Shown here: positions 10,291 through 18,837 of the stretch, in pieces
Position numbering within the stretch: the stretch's first letter is position 1
How the letters are laid out: each line of letters begins with the position of its first letter
From: Chromatiales bacterium
GTDB taxonomy: Bacteria > Pseudomonadota > Gammaproteobacteria > Steroidobacterales > GCA-2729495
Direction of reading: 5' to 3'
Length of the DNA: 64,000 bases
NCBI GenBank assembly: GCA_020351875.1
Contig: CP070671.1
Location: 515,203-579,202 of the forward strand
Notes under the pieces: generated by a model
What the model saw: the letters and a program-made list of their open reading frames with translations, nothing else
Databases searched by the model: none
Told to the model about the DNA's origin: nothing
Made by a program: the position numbers and the translations under genes

Positions 10291-11706
10291 AGCTTCATAT
10301 TCCGGCACCCGTTGCGCCCACGAGAAATCGCAGCGCATCCCGTTCGCCTGCACACGTTGCCACTGTTCCGGATCGCGGTACCAGTCCAGCGCAGTTTCCA
10401 CAGCCCACCGCAGGCCGTTCACGTCCGCGTCAGGAAACACACTGCCGTTGCCGGTCCCTGTATCCGGGTCAAAGTGCTGCACGGTGTCTGCCAGGCCACC
10501 CGTCTGGCGTACCACCGGCACGGTGCCGTAGCGCATGGCATACATCTGCGTGAGTCCGCAGGGCTCGTAGCGCGATGGCACCAGGAACAGGTCGCTGCCG
10601 GCAACGATCCGGTGGGCCAACGCCTCGTCATAGGCCTGCACGAAGGCCACCCGGCCCGGAAAGTTGTCGCTGAGTTCGCGCAGCGCATCGGTGTACGGCG
10701 TTTCGCCGTCGCCGAGCACAACCAGGCCCACTGGCTGTTCGGCAAGGATGCCGGGCAGGGCCGTCACCACCAGGTCGCTGCCTTTCTGGGCGACGAGCCG
10801 CGAGACCATGCCGAGCAACGGCGCTTCCGGGTCGATTTCCAGGTCTAGCTCGTGCACCAGTGCGCGCTTGCATTCGGCCTTGCCGGCCAGCGTCTCCGGC
10901 GTATAGCGACGGACCAGCGCTGCGTCCGTTGCCGGGTCCCAGTGCCGGTAGTCGGCACCGTTCAGTATGCCGCCGAACCGGTCGCCGCGGGCGAGCAGGA
11001 CCTTGTCCAGCCCCATGCCGTGCTCCGGGGTACAAATCTCTTTCGCGTGCGTGGGGCTCACGGTGGTCAGCGCATCCGCTGCCTCGATGCCGGCGCGCAG
11101 GAAGTTGATCTCGTCGTCGACCACGCTGGCTTCCAAGGCCTCGTGCAGGCCGCCGAGGCCGGCGTCATCCAGCACCCGCGCGGGGTACACGCCCTGGTAA
11201 CTGATGTTGTGGATCGTCAGTACACAGCGGGTGTCGCCAAACAGTCTGTCCACGTGCCGATCTTCCGCCATTAACAGCGGCACCATGGCGGTGTGCCAGT
11301 CGTGGCAGTGCACGATGTCGGGTGCCCACTGCAGGTCATGGCATAGTTGTACGGCGGCCCGGCTCAGCAACAGAAAACGCTGGGCCTCACGTTCACCCGC
11401 GCCATAGATACCACCGCTGCCGAAAAACTCCCGGCAGGCAACGAAATAAACGACGGCGTAATGTACGAGCTCCGGCAGGCGCTGGTATTCGAAGTAGATG
11501 TCGCCACCACCCACCGTGCACTGGTGCGGCTGACCCGCTGATTCCAGCGCCAGATGCGGTGGACGAACCGCGCGATAGTCCGGCATGACCACACGCACGT
11601 CGTGGCCGGCGGCGCATTGTTGAGCAGACAGGCCGCCGACGACGTCGGCCAGGCCACCCGCCTTCGCGAAGGGTGCCACTTCCGCGGCCACGTGCAGAAT
11701 CCGCAT
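10261..11706 (-). CDS. glgA: Glycogen synthase (ADP-glucose, GT5)
   Basis: GlgA adds glucose from ADP-glucose to the non-reducing end of glycogen. The N-terminus MRILHVAAEVAPFAKAGGLA carries the KxGGL ADP-glucose-binding signature. The C-terminal GT-B half contains SRYEPCGLTQMYAMRYGTVP, with the conserved Glu, and RQTGGLADTV. At 481 aa it matches the E. coli enzyme. It is the last gene of a minus-strand run that begins near 16.5 kb, so it may be read from upstream promoters as well. It faces malQ, with overlapping 3' ends. Confidence 0.96.
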   Translation of the reverse strand: MRILHVAAEVAPFAKAGGLADVVGGLSAQQCAAGHDVRVVMPDYRAVRPPHLALESAGQPHQCTVGGGDIYFEYQRLPELVHYAVVYFVACREFFGSGGIYGAGEREAQRFLLLSRAAVQLCHDLQWAPDIVHCHDWHTAMVPLLMAEDRHVDRLFGDTRCVLTIHNISYQGVYPARVLDDAGLGGLHEALEASVVDDEINFLRAGIEAADALTTVSPTHAKEICTPEHGMGLDKVLLARGDRFGGILNGADYRHWDPATDAALVRRYTPETLAGKAECKRALVHELDLEIDPEAPLLGMVSRLVAQKGSDLVVTALPGILAEQPVGLVVLGDGETPYTDALRELSDNFPGRVAFVQAYDEALAHRIVAGSDLFLVPSRYEPCGLTQMYAMRYGTVPVVRQTGGLADTVQHFDPDTGTGNGSVFPDADVNGLRWAVETALDWYRDPEQWQRVQANGMRCDFSWAQRVPEYEALYRRALAHD

Positions 11707-11723
11707 GGCTGGGGTGCCGCAGC

Positions 11724-11906
11724 CTAGGCCGCGCTCTCCACCTGCAAGTCAGCGAGTTCGCCCTGGTGCACTGCGTAGCTGATGCGCATTGGCCGGCAGC
11801 AGACACTGCAGTCTTCGACGTAGTCCTGGCTGTCACCTGACAGGTCGAGTTGCAGCTCCACGGCTTCCCAGCAGGCCGGGCAAGTGACGGTGCGCTCGAT
11901 CAGCAT
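11724..11906 (-). CDS. CPXCG-motif small cysteine-rich protein
   Basis: This 60-aa protein matches the CPXCG small-protein family (PF14255) common in gammaproteobacteria. Cysteines at 9 and 12 (CPAC) and at 33, 36 and 37 (CSVCCRPM) could bind one zinc ion. The usual CPYCG is changed here to CPACW. The acidic QDYVEDC segment between them is typical of the family. Function is unknown. It sits two bases after gloB and 17 bases before glgA on the same strand, so it is probably cotranscribed. Confidence 0.85.
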   Translation of the reverse strand: MLIERTVTCPACWEAVELQLDLSGDSQDYVEDCSVCCRPMRISYAVHQGELADLQVESAA

Positions 11907-11908
11907 GC

Positions 11909-12682
11909 TCAGAAGTGGTCCTTGCGACGCCGCGTTTCGGCAAAGACGCTGACAGGGTCGGCCCCGGTCATGTCCAGCGCCGCCATCAGGCCGGGACTGT
12001 CAGGCCGCAGAAACGGGTTCGTGGCCTTTTCGACGCCCATCGTGCTCGGCACAGTGGCCTGGCCCGCCGCGCGGAGCCCGTCTACCTCCACCGCACGGGC
12101 CTGGAGCGCGGCGTTATCCGGCTCTACGGTCAGCGCGAAACGGGCGTTGCCCTGGGTGTATTCATGGGCGCAATAGATGCGCGTGGTATCGGGCAGCACG
12201 TCGCGCAGCTTTTTCAGCGAGTTCCACATCTGCTCCGGCGTGCCTTCGAACACGCGGCCACAACCCAGCGCGAACAGCGTGTCGCCGACAAAGGCCGCAT
12301 CATCGTCCGCGAAGTGGTAAACGATGTGCCCGCGAGTATGGCCCGGTGTGTCGTAGACCCGTGCGACGCTGTCGCCAAGTCGAAACTCGTCGCCTTCGCC
12401 GACTTCGATGTCGATGCCGGGTATCCGGGCCGTATCGGCCTTCGGGCCGACGACCCGGCAGCCAGTCTTCGTTTTCAGTTCGGCATTGCCGCCGGCGTGG
12501 TCCCAGTGGTGATGGGTATTGAGAATGTAGTCGAGTCGCCAGCCGGTATCGGCCAGCGCCCGTTCAATAGCGGCGACTTCCGGTGTATCGACCACTGCGG
12601 TCTTGTCGCTCGTCTCGTCGTGCAGCAGGTAGCAGTAGTTGTCCTGCAGGGCGGGGAACATGTGGATCTGTAAGCGGCTCAC
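11909..12682 (-). CDS. gloB: Hydroxyacylglutathione hydrolase (glyoxalase II)
   Basis: GloB hydrolyses S-D-lactoylglutathione to D-lactate and glutathione, the second step of methylglyoxal detoxification. The metallo-beta-lactamase motif THHHWDH lies at residues 56-62. It is followed by TPGHTRGHIVYH, FVGDTLFALGCGRVFEGT and CAHEYTQGNARFA, all diagnostic for glyoxalase II. The C-terminal domain ends in ETRRRKDHF, as in the E. coli enzyme. The length of 257 aa is normal. It follows moaB with a ten-base gap. Confidence 0.95.
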   Translation of the reverse strand: MSRLQIHMFPALQDNYCYLLHDETSDKTAVVDTPEVAAIERALADTGWRLDYILNTHHHWDHAGGNAELKTKTGCRVVGPKADTARIPGIDIEVGEGDEFRLGDSVARVYDTPGHTRGHIVYHFADDDAAFVGDTLFALGCGRVFEGTPEQMWNSLKKLRDVLPDTTRIYCAHEYTQGNARFALTVEPDNAALQARAVEVDGLRAAGQATVPSTMGVEKATNPFLRPDSPGLMAALDMTGADPVSVFAETRRRKDHF

Positions 12683-12692
12683 GGCAGGTGAC

Positions 12693-13226
12693 TCAGGTTT
12701 CCAGCAGGCGTGGCATCAGTTCCACCAGGTTGCAGGGCCGCGTGCGGTTGTCGAGTTGCGACACGATCAGCTTGTCCCACCCGGTGGCGCAGGCATTCGA
12801 TGAGCCCGGCAGGCTGAACACGTAGGTGCCGTTCGCGACGCCGGCCACGCAACGCGACTGCAGCGTGGAAGTGCCGATGTCCTCGAATGACAGTGCGCGG
12901 AACACTTCGCCAAAACCTTCGATCACCTTGTCCAGCAGCGGGGTCACCGCTTCCGGCGTGCCATCGCGACCGGTGACTCCCGTGCCGCCCGTCGTCACCA
13001 CGACCTGGATATCCGGGTCGGCGATCCAGCGAGACACAGTGGCGCGAATGCGATAGATGTCGTCGGGTTCAATGACCTTTTCCGCCAGCTGGTGGCCCGC
13101 GGCCTCGAGGCGGTCGCGCAGCAGTGCCCCTGATTTGTCGGTGTCTTCCGTGCGGGTATCCGAGACCGTCAGCACCGCGATGTTCAGGGGCAGGAATGCC
13201 CGGTTCTCGTTGTCGCTATGGGCCAT
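12693..13226 (-). CDS. moaB: Molybdenum cofactor biosynthesis protein MoaB/Mog
   Basis: This belongs to the MogA/MoaB family, which adenylylates molybdopterin before molybdate insertion. The signature [17 protein letters not shown] is clear at about residues 79-95, and LPGSSNAC follows. At 177 aa it has the size of E. coli MoaB. The other cofactor genes are moeA, moaA and xdhC, six to ten kilobases away. Family assignment is safe; whether it is the active Mog-type enzyme cannot be decided by eye. Confidence 0.92.
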   Translation of the reverse strand: MAHSDNENRAFLPLNIAVLTVSDTRTEDTDKSGALLRDRLEAAGHQLAEKVIEPDDIYRIRATVSRWIADPDIQVVVTTGGTGVTGRDGTPEAVTPLLDKVIEGFGEVFRALSFEDIGTSTLQSRCVAGVANGTYVFSLPGSSNACATGWDKLIVSQLDNRTRPCNLVELMPRLLET

Positions 13227-13252
13227 GAATCAGCGGTTGTGCCAGGATGGGC

Positions 13253-14305
13253 TCAATCTACCAGAAGATCCGGGAAGGCGTGGCGCAGGATCTGCCGCAG
13301 CTTCGGCAGGGACGCATGCGGGTCCAGCAGGTTCAGCGCTGGAATCCCGGTGAGTTTTTCCACCAGCTCGATGCCGGCCGTGGTGTTCGTTGCCGGGCCG
13401 GTAATCAGGTCCGGGGTCAGGCCGAAGGCGGTCTGCACGCCCACCACTGCGTAGGGGTCAGACGCCGACAGTGCCACCAGCCGGACGTGCTTTTGCAGCG
13501 CGTCGATCGCGACGTCGCCGTTATAGGGTTCCAGCGGTGACGCGCCGGCTTCTGCCACCAGGATATCGGGTTGTAGCGCGGCCACGCGGTTGAGCATGTA
13601 GCGCATTGCAGACTTGAAGGTGTCGCGGGGCACGACGGTGGAGGGCAGGCCGGCGTCGACGAAGTCGATGATCGCATCGGCGCCCGCATCGCCGTAGGTC
13701 AGCACGTCCCGGTAGCGGGCCGCACCGGTGAACTTGGCGCCGACTATGCGCAGGTTGCTTTTCTTCAGCTCGTGAATGATCAGGCGTCCGGTCGTGGTCT
13801 TGCCGGCGGACATGGACGTACCGACCAGCAGCACCACCGGCACGTCGAGAGACTGCTGTGCGACCTCCGGCACGAAGTCGGCCATGCGCAGGTGTGTGGT
13901 GCCGCGCATCACGTGGCCTTCGTAGCTCAGGGGCATCAGCCCCGGCAACAAGGCAGACGTCGACGTGGCGCGACCGAGCAGGCCGGCGGTGGTCAGCGCG
14001 TTGAGGGCACCGTCGGCGCCGATGGCGGCCCATTCACCGACACCTTCCAGTGTGGCGGCCCGGTCACCGAGAGCGCCCACCACCAGGTCATCTTCCAGCA
14101 CGCCGATCATGCGGCCGTTGGCGAGTTCCAACTGGTATAGCGGGGTGGGCCGTCCGGTGACGCGCCCGACAATGTAATCGCCGGTGGCCCATTCCGCCCT
14201 CGGCAACGGGCGTGTTTCGAAACCGTGTTGCGCAAGGTCCGTAATCCGGGTCACGGACGCGAGGAGGTGGTGCGGGCTCGCGGTATCAGTTGGGCTCATT
14301 GGCAA
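13253..14305 (-). CDS. P-loop NTPase distantly like DUF1611/DgcN
   Basis: A Walker A loop, GTSMSAGKTTTGR, sits at residues 162-174, after a non-NTPase N-terminal part of about 150 residues. The C-terminal half has VAEAGASPLEPYNGD, then a segment on what appears to be ligand discrimination. This layout recalls DUF1611 proteins, whose characterised member DgcN is a D-glutamate N-acetyltransferase, in which the corresponding motif reads roughly EGQGSLxHPAYSG. The match is from memory and distant. The start overlaps the end of the upstream M20 peptidase by 20 bases, suggesting a shared pathway. Substrate and reaction are unknown. Confidence 0.6.
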   Translation of the reverse strand: MPMSPTDTASPHHLLASVTRITDLAQHGFETRPLPRAEWATGDYIVGRVTGRPTPLYQLELANGRMIGVLEDDLVVGALGDRAATLEGVGEWAAIGADGALNALTTAGLLGRATSTSALLPGLMPLSYEGHVMRGTTHLRMADFVPEVAQQSLDVPVVLLVGTSMSAGKTTTGRLIIHELKKSNLRIVGAKFTGAARYRDVLTYGDAGADAIIDFVDAGLPSTVVPRDTFKSAMRYMLNRVAALQPDILVAEAGASPLEPYNGDVAIDALQKHVRLVALSASDPYAVVGVQTAFGLTPDLITGPATNTTAGIELVEKLTGIPALNLLDPHASLPKLRQILRHAFPDLLVD

Positions 14306-15461
14306 CCTCCAGCGAGGGGGCCATGATCAGCATCGCAAGCAACGCGGTGCGTTCGATCGTGCGGTCGATCAGCAGGTGCTCGTGGCGGGCGTGCGCACCG
14401 TCGCCGACGGGCCCGAGGCCATCCAGCGTGGCCGTGTACTGGCTCACGGTGCTGCCGTCGGAGCCGCCGCCGGCCAGGCCCTCCTCAAGGCTGAGCCCCA
14501 ATGCGGCGCCCAGTTCGGTGGCCAGTTGCCACAGCGCCTGGTTCGCCGGTGTGGGTTCCAGTGGCGGGCGGCCGATGTAGCCGTCGATTTCCAGTTCGAC
14601 TCCCGGCGTTTCCGGGCGGATCTCCGCGATGGCTGCGCTGACGCGTTCGGCATCTGCCTGGCTCTGCACGCGCACGTCGATGACCGCGGTGCTTTCCGGC
14701 GCGATCACGTTGGGCCGAATGCCGCCGTCAATCGTGCCGACGTTGACCGACACGCCCTGTTGCGGATCGTTGAGGCCGAAGAGCTTCTGGATCACGTGCG
14801 ACAGTTCCAGAATTGCGCTGGCGCCACTCTCCGGGTCCAGCCCCGCGTGGGCGGCCTTGCCGCGCGCACGCACCGTGAACCGACCAACACCCTTGCGCGT
14901 GGTCTTGATCGTGCCTTCAGGTCCCATGGACGGTTCCATCACCAGCGCCCGGTTCGCAATCCGGGCCAGGCGCTTGATGTGGCGCGTGGATTCCCGGCTG
15001 CCGATCTCTTCGTCGGAGTTCAGCAGTACGACAGGCGTGACCGCGGGCTCCGCGCCGAGGGCTGCCACGGCTTTGAGCGCGAACACGATCTGCACGATGC
15101 CGCCTTTCATGTCGAATACGCCCGGGCCGCGGACGATGTTGTCATCGACCTGGAAGGGCATGTCGCGCAGCGTGCCGACCGGCCACACGGTGTCGTAGTG
15201 GCCGAGCAGCAGTTGTACCTGCCGGCTACGCGTGCGGCGCACCGGGCTCGCGAACAGCGCGCCGCCGGTGCTGCGGCCGGCGAGCGGCCGCGCGCGAAAA
15301 TCCAGCGCCTGGAGCTGGTCCGCGATCAGGCGCTGCACGGGCAGCTGTGTGCTCGCGTCCGACGACGGCGATTCGATCAGCGTCAGGCGTTCCAGGAGCT
15401 GGAGCATCGCGCCGCGCTGTTGCGCCAGCGTGTCCAGCAACTGCTGCGCATCGGCGGGCAT
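14286..15461 (-). CDS. M20 family metallopeptidase (glutamate-carboxypeptidase-like)
   Basis: A zinc-dependent M20 amidohydrolase. The metal and catalytic residues are visible: GHYDTVWP (His88, Asp90), GPGVFDMKGG (Asp117) and NSDEEIGS (Glu151, Glu152). The pattern is closest to carboxypeptidase G2 and related enzymes that remove a C-terminal amino acid or an N-acyl group. No signal peptide is seen, so it should be cytoplasmic. It is three bases from the flavin reductase gene and overlaps the NTPase gene. The natural substrate cannot be told from sequence. Confidence 0.85.
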   Translation of the reverse strand: MPADAQQLLDTLAQQRGAMLQLLERLTLIESPSSDASTQLPVQRLIADQLQALDFRARPLAGRSTGGALFASPVRRTRSRQVQLLLGHYDTVWPVGTLRDMPFQVDDNIVRGPGVFDMKGGIVQIVFALKAVAALGAEPAVTPVVLLNSDEEIGSRESTRHIKRLARIANRALVMEPSMGPEGTIKTTRKGVGRFTVRARGKAAHAGLDPESGASAILELSHVIQKLFGLNDPQQGVSVNVGTIDGGIRPNVIAPESTAVIDVRVQSQADAERVSAAIAEIRPETPGVELEIDGYIGRPPLEPTPANQALWQLATELGAALGLSLEEGLAGGGSDGSTVSQYTATLDGLGPVGDGAHARHEHLLIDRTIERTALLAMLIMAPSLEVANEPN

Positions 15462-15464
15462 CGG

Positions 15465-16076
15465 CTAGCGCTTCATGCCCGCCGGCATCGGAAATGCGTT
15501 GGTGTCGGCGATGCTCGCAAACCGGCCCGGGTACAGGTAGGCGAACAGCGGTGCCTTGCGGAGCAGGTCCTGATCGTCGGCATCGGAAATGCGCAGTGCG
15601 TCGCGGTGGACGTGCGCCGCGACCACCCGACCGGTGATCAGGCTGTTCACGTCGAAGCCGTCGATGATCTTGAACAGCTCGCACTCCAGGTAGACGTAAC
15701 CGCCGGTCACGAAGACGCCGTCGACCTTTTTCGCCGGCATCGTGTCGAAGGCGTTCAGCACCGGCTTCCCGCCGCCGTCACCACAGCGCGGGGAAGCCGC
15801 GAGGCTGGTGTACAGCACCTGCTCCGGGCGTGGGTACGTGACCGTAAAGACGCCGGTCCGTTGCACGTTCGTGTAGGTCGCGTGACGGGGCGTGCAGACG
15901 AAGCCGAAGTAATTGTCCCAGCTCATCGGAATCGCCAGGTGCTTGGGCGCGATGTCCGGTTTGCCATCCGGTTCCTGCGTACCGACCAGCACGATAGGTG
16001 CCAGGGTAAAAAAGCGCTCCCAGATGGGCTCGTTGACGTCGAGGCTGGTGAGTTGGCCGTCGGTTTCCTGGGTCAT
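15465..16076 (-). CDS. Flavin reductase-like FMN-binding split-barrel protein
   Basis: The protein has the flavin-reductase-like split-barrel fold: an N-terminal APIVLVGTQ strand, DIAPKHLAIPMSWDNYFGFVC, then ATYTNVQRTGVFTVTYP. Members reduce or bind FMN and often serve a partner monooxygenase, but none lies next to it here. The ATG at 16076 has GGAGAAAGG just upstream and is preferred over an ATG 33 bases earlier. The gene is followed three bases later by the M20 peptidase. The specific role is unknown. Confidence 0.8.
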   Translation of the reverse strand: MTQETDGQLTSLDVNEPIWERFFTLAPIVLVGTQEPDGKPDIAPKHLAIPMSWDNYFGFVCTPRHATYTNVQRTGVFTVTYPRPEQVLYTSLAASPRCGDGGGKPVLNAFDTMPAKKVDGVFVTGGYVYLECELFKIIDGFDVNSLITGRVVAAHVHRDALRISDADDQDLLRKAPLFAYLYPGRFASIADTNAFPMPAGMKR

Positions 16077-16124
16077 GCCTTTCTCCGCGCCCGTGTCGGA
16101 CCGGGCCATTGTGTCAGTGTTTGT

Positions 16125-16559
16125 TCAGGCAGCCGTATTGCCACCTGCGCGGCGCAGTTGTTCCCGCAGGTGCTCGGCGAAGGCGCGGCACGCATCCGTC
16201 ACGGTAAACACGCCGGCAAGCTTGCCTTTACGGGTGACGATGGCCGAGCCCAGCTGTTCTTCGGCCATGTGCTGTAGCACTTCGTCCAGCCGCGTGCCCA
16301 GGTCCACGACATAGGCATCGCGGACCATCGCGTCGCGCACCAGCAACTCGTTGCCCTTCGGATAGGCGAAATCCGGGCCCAGCATCAGCTTGATGTCGCG
16401 GTCGGAAATCATGCCCGCGAGTTCACCCCCGTCGGTCACCGGCAGGTGGCGAATCTGGTGTTCACGCATGAATTCCAGCGCGACATCTACCGTCGCGCCT
16501 TCGTCCACCGAGTAGGGGAACGGCGTCATGACGGACTTGATGGCGGGAATGCGTTTCAC
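16125..16559 (-). CDS. Two-CBS-domain protein
   Basis: A stand-alone pair of CBS domains. The first is at about residues 8-60 (VMTPFPYSVDEGATVDVALEFM, ISDRDIK) and the second at about 74-128 (VRDAMVRDAYVVDLGTRLDE, VFTVTDACRAF). CBS pairs usually bind adenosine nucleotides and act as energy or redox sensors, but no enzyme domain is attached. It is divergent from alanine dehydrogenase and heads the minus-strand run toward glgA. The target is unknown. Confidence 0.85.
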   Translation of the reverse strand: MKRIPAIKSVMTPFPYSVDEGATVDVALEFMREHQIRHLPVTDGGELAGMISDRDIKLMLGPDFAYPKGNELLVRDAMVRDAYVVDLGTRLDEVLQHMAEEQLGSAIVTRKGKLAGVFTVTDACRAFAEHLREQLRRAGGNTAA

Positions 16560-16753
16560 AGCCTGTTCCAGTTGTCAGAGTTAATTGTTGCGGGGCGGGC
16601 AGGCGGGGCAATCCGCAGTATTACCTATACCGGTGTTGTTGGCGAGGCGCCGTCGGTTTACCGTTGCTGCATTGGGCCCGGGGCGCCGGACGGCCTCGCC
16701 GGAGGATGGCGCTGCGATGCAGGCTGTGGCCGCAAGGCAATGAGGAGGATCCG

Positions 16754-17872
16754 ATGCTGATTGGCGTCCCGAAGGAAATCAAAACCGACGAGTACCGGGT
16801 CGGGCTCACCCCCTCCAGTGTCCGTGAACTGGTGGCCCATGGTTGCCAGGTCGTCGTGCAGACGGGTGCCGGTGCTGGCATTGGCATGGGGGACGACGCC
16901 TACCGTGACGCCGGTGCCAACATCGCTGCCGACGCGGCGGCCGTGTTTGCCGATGCCCAGCTGATCGTGAAGGTCAAGGAACCGCAGCCGCCGGAGTGCG
17001 CGATGCTCAGTGAAGGGCAGGTGCTGTTCACTTACCTGCACCTCGCGCCGGATCCGGACCAGGCAAAAGCGCTCCTGGACTCCGGCTGCATTGCGATTGC
17101 CTATGAAACGGTCACGGACGAGCACGGCGGATTGCCGCTGCTGGCCCCGATGAGCGAGGTGGCCGGCCGCATGGCGATGCAAGCGGGTGCACACTGCCTG
17201 GAGCGGGAGGCGGGCGGAGCCGGGATACTGCTGGGCGGGGTTGCCGGCGTGCCGCCGGCGCACGTGTTGGTGATCGGCGGCGGCACGGTTGGCACGAACG
17301 CGCTGCGCGTCGCGCTGGGCATGGAAGCGCAGGTCACGGTGATCGACAAGTCCCTGTTCCGGCTGAAAGAACTGGACCTGGTGTTTGGCGGCGGCCTGAA
17401 CACGATTTTCGGCACGGCCGAAGCGGTCGAGCACTACGTGGCAGATGCCGACGTGGTCGTGGGCGCGGTGCTGGTGCCGGGCGCCGAAGCGCCGAAGCTG
17501 GTGTCCCGGGCCCAGGTAGCCCGCATGCGGCCCGGCTCGGTGCTGGTGGATGTCGCGATCGACCAGGGCGGGTGTTTCGAGACCAGTCGGCCGACTACGC
17601 ATTCCGACCCCACCTACGTGGAGGAAGGGGTCGTGCACTACTGTGTCGCAAACATGCCCGGCGCCGTGCCGCGCACGTCTGCGTATGCGTTGAACAACGC
17701 GACCTTGCCTTACGTCCTGGCCCTGGCGCAGCGCGGTTATCCGGGCGCGCTGCTGGAGAACCGGGGCCTGCGGGACGGCTTGAACGTGCACTGCGGGCAG
17801 ATTACGCATCCGGCCGTGGCCGATGCGCTGGGCTATCGTTACGTGCCGCCCGTCGACGCCATGCGCGTCTGA
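16754..17872 (+). CDS. ald: Alanine dehydrogenase
   Basis: Ald interconverts L-alanine and pyruvate plus ammonia using NAD. The N-terminus MLIGVPKEIKTDEYRVGLTP, substrate Lys74 in VKVKEP, His95 in YLHLA and the Rossmann loop VIGGGTVGTNA are all present. The ATG at 16754 is preceded by a strong AGGAGGA and is preferred over an in-frame ATG 90 bases upstream, giving 372 aa, the family norm. It is divergent from the CBS gene. Confidence 0.95.
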   Translation: MLIGVPKEIKTDEYRVGLTPSSVRELVAHGCQVVVQTGAGAGIGMGDDAYRDAGANIAADAAAVFADAQLIVKVKEPQPPECAMLSEGQVLFTYLHLAPDPDQAKALLDSGCIAIAYETVTDEHGGLPLLAPMSEVAGRMAMQAGAHCLEREAGGAGILLGGVAGVPPAHVLVIGGGTVGTNALRVALGMEAQVTVIDKSLFRLKELDLVFGGGLNTIFGTAEAVEHYVADADVVVGAVLVPGAEAPKLVSRAQVARMRPGSVLVDVAIDQGGCFETSRPTTHSDPTYVEEGVVHYCVANMPGAVPRTSAYALNNATLPYVLALAQRGYPGALLENRGLRDGLNVHCGQITHPAVADALGYRYVPPVDAMRV

Positions 17873-17877
17873 TCGCA

Positions 17878-18147
17878 GTGGCGAACTCGCCCACCGGCGC
17901 CCGCGCGCCTTGGCTCCTGGTCCTGGCGGCGGCGGTGGGGTTGTCCGGATGCGCGGCCAGCGCCAGGTCTCCCGACGACACGGCCGCCGTTGCCCTGCAC
18001 GCGCTGGCGACAAGTGTCGATCCCGGGTCACCCCTGGCCGCCAACGCGGTCGTGCGCCAGGGTCCCGGTGGCTACCAGCGCACCACGGTGCCGCCGGAAT
18101 TCCTGGTCCTGATGCTCGGCGTGCCGCTGCTGATCCTGCTGCTCTGA
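17878..18147 (+). CDS. Small putative lipoprotein
   Basis: This reading frame of about 89 aa starts at a GTG five bases after the ald stop. It opens with a hydrophobic signal ending in the lipobox LSGC, and it ends in a second hydrophobic stretch (VLMLGVPLLILLL) at the extreme C-terminus. A lipidated N-terminus plus a C-terminal membrane anchor is unusual. Codon use fits the neighbours. No family is recognised. It may be cotranscribed with ald. Confidence 0.55.
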   Translation: MANSPTGARAPWLLVLAAAVGLSGCAASARSPDDTAAVALHALATSVDPGSPLAANAVVRQGPGGYQRTTVPPEFLVLMLGVPLLILLL

Positions 18148-18316
18148 CTGGTTGCATAATGCGCCGAATCGCCGTTTCTTGCCGGCCGGATCCCTCTGTC
18201 GGTGGCCACGTGCAACATAAACTGGAATGCAGTTCGCCTTCCGTGAGCCGGTTAACGGCACCGGTTCGCCTCGGGCGCTAAGGTCTTAAACGAGCCAAAG
18301 GACATCGAGATCCAAC

Positions 18317-18778
18317 ATGAGACTGTCACGGCTTGATGCCTTCAGATTTCCCGGCTTCGGTGCGCCGAAATCGACGAACAAACCAGCGCGGCGCGGGTCC
18401 CGCGCAAAGCCAGCCAAACAGACCTTTCCCGCCGTGGCCATTGCCGCCGGGTGGTCGTCATGTAAAGCGGCCCGTGAACTGGAAGGCCAGCGCTTCCTGG
18501 CTGGCGAAGCCCCGACACTGCCGCTGCCTGGATGCGACCAGGGCGCCTGTGACTGCGGCTATCAGCACCATGACGACCGTCGGGATGGGCCGCGCCGTGA
18601 TGCCGAACTCGGTGTGCACGGCCTGGGTGTACACCCCAAAGAAGAGCGACGCGAGCGCGTCGACCGCAGGACCGGGAATGGGGCCTCGGGCACCCAGCCG
18701 CCGATGAGCTACTTCGAGCACGCCACCAGCGCTTACTCGCTGGCTGAACTGCAAGGGAACGACAAGACCCGGGACTGA
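18317..18778 (+). CDS. Conserved gammaproteobacterial hypothetical protein
   Basis: A 153-aa protein of unknown function. Its central part reads FLAGEAPTLPLPGCDQGACD, then a Cys/His-rich, strongly charged segment with YQHHDDRRDGPRRD, then RERVDRRTG. This pattern is familiar from small uncharacterised gammaproteobacterial proteins, in which the motif GQRFL..E.P.LPL..C is conserved. I recall this without being able to check it. The CxxxxCxC cluster with HH could bind a metal. The ATG at 18317 has only a weak ribosome binding site. Confidence 0.6.
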   Translation: MRLSRLDAFRFPGFGAPKSTNKPARRGSRAKPAKQTFPAVAIAAGWSSCKAARELEGQRFLAGEAPTLPLPGCDQGACDCGYQHHDDRRDGPRRDAELGVHGLGVHPKEERRERVDRRTGNGASGTQPPMSYFEHATSAYSLAELQGNDKTRD

Positions 18779-18837
18779 TCGTGCGTTCGACAGGGCCGGC
18801 AAGTTAATTGCGCGCCCGAATTCGGGTTGATGCGTCT

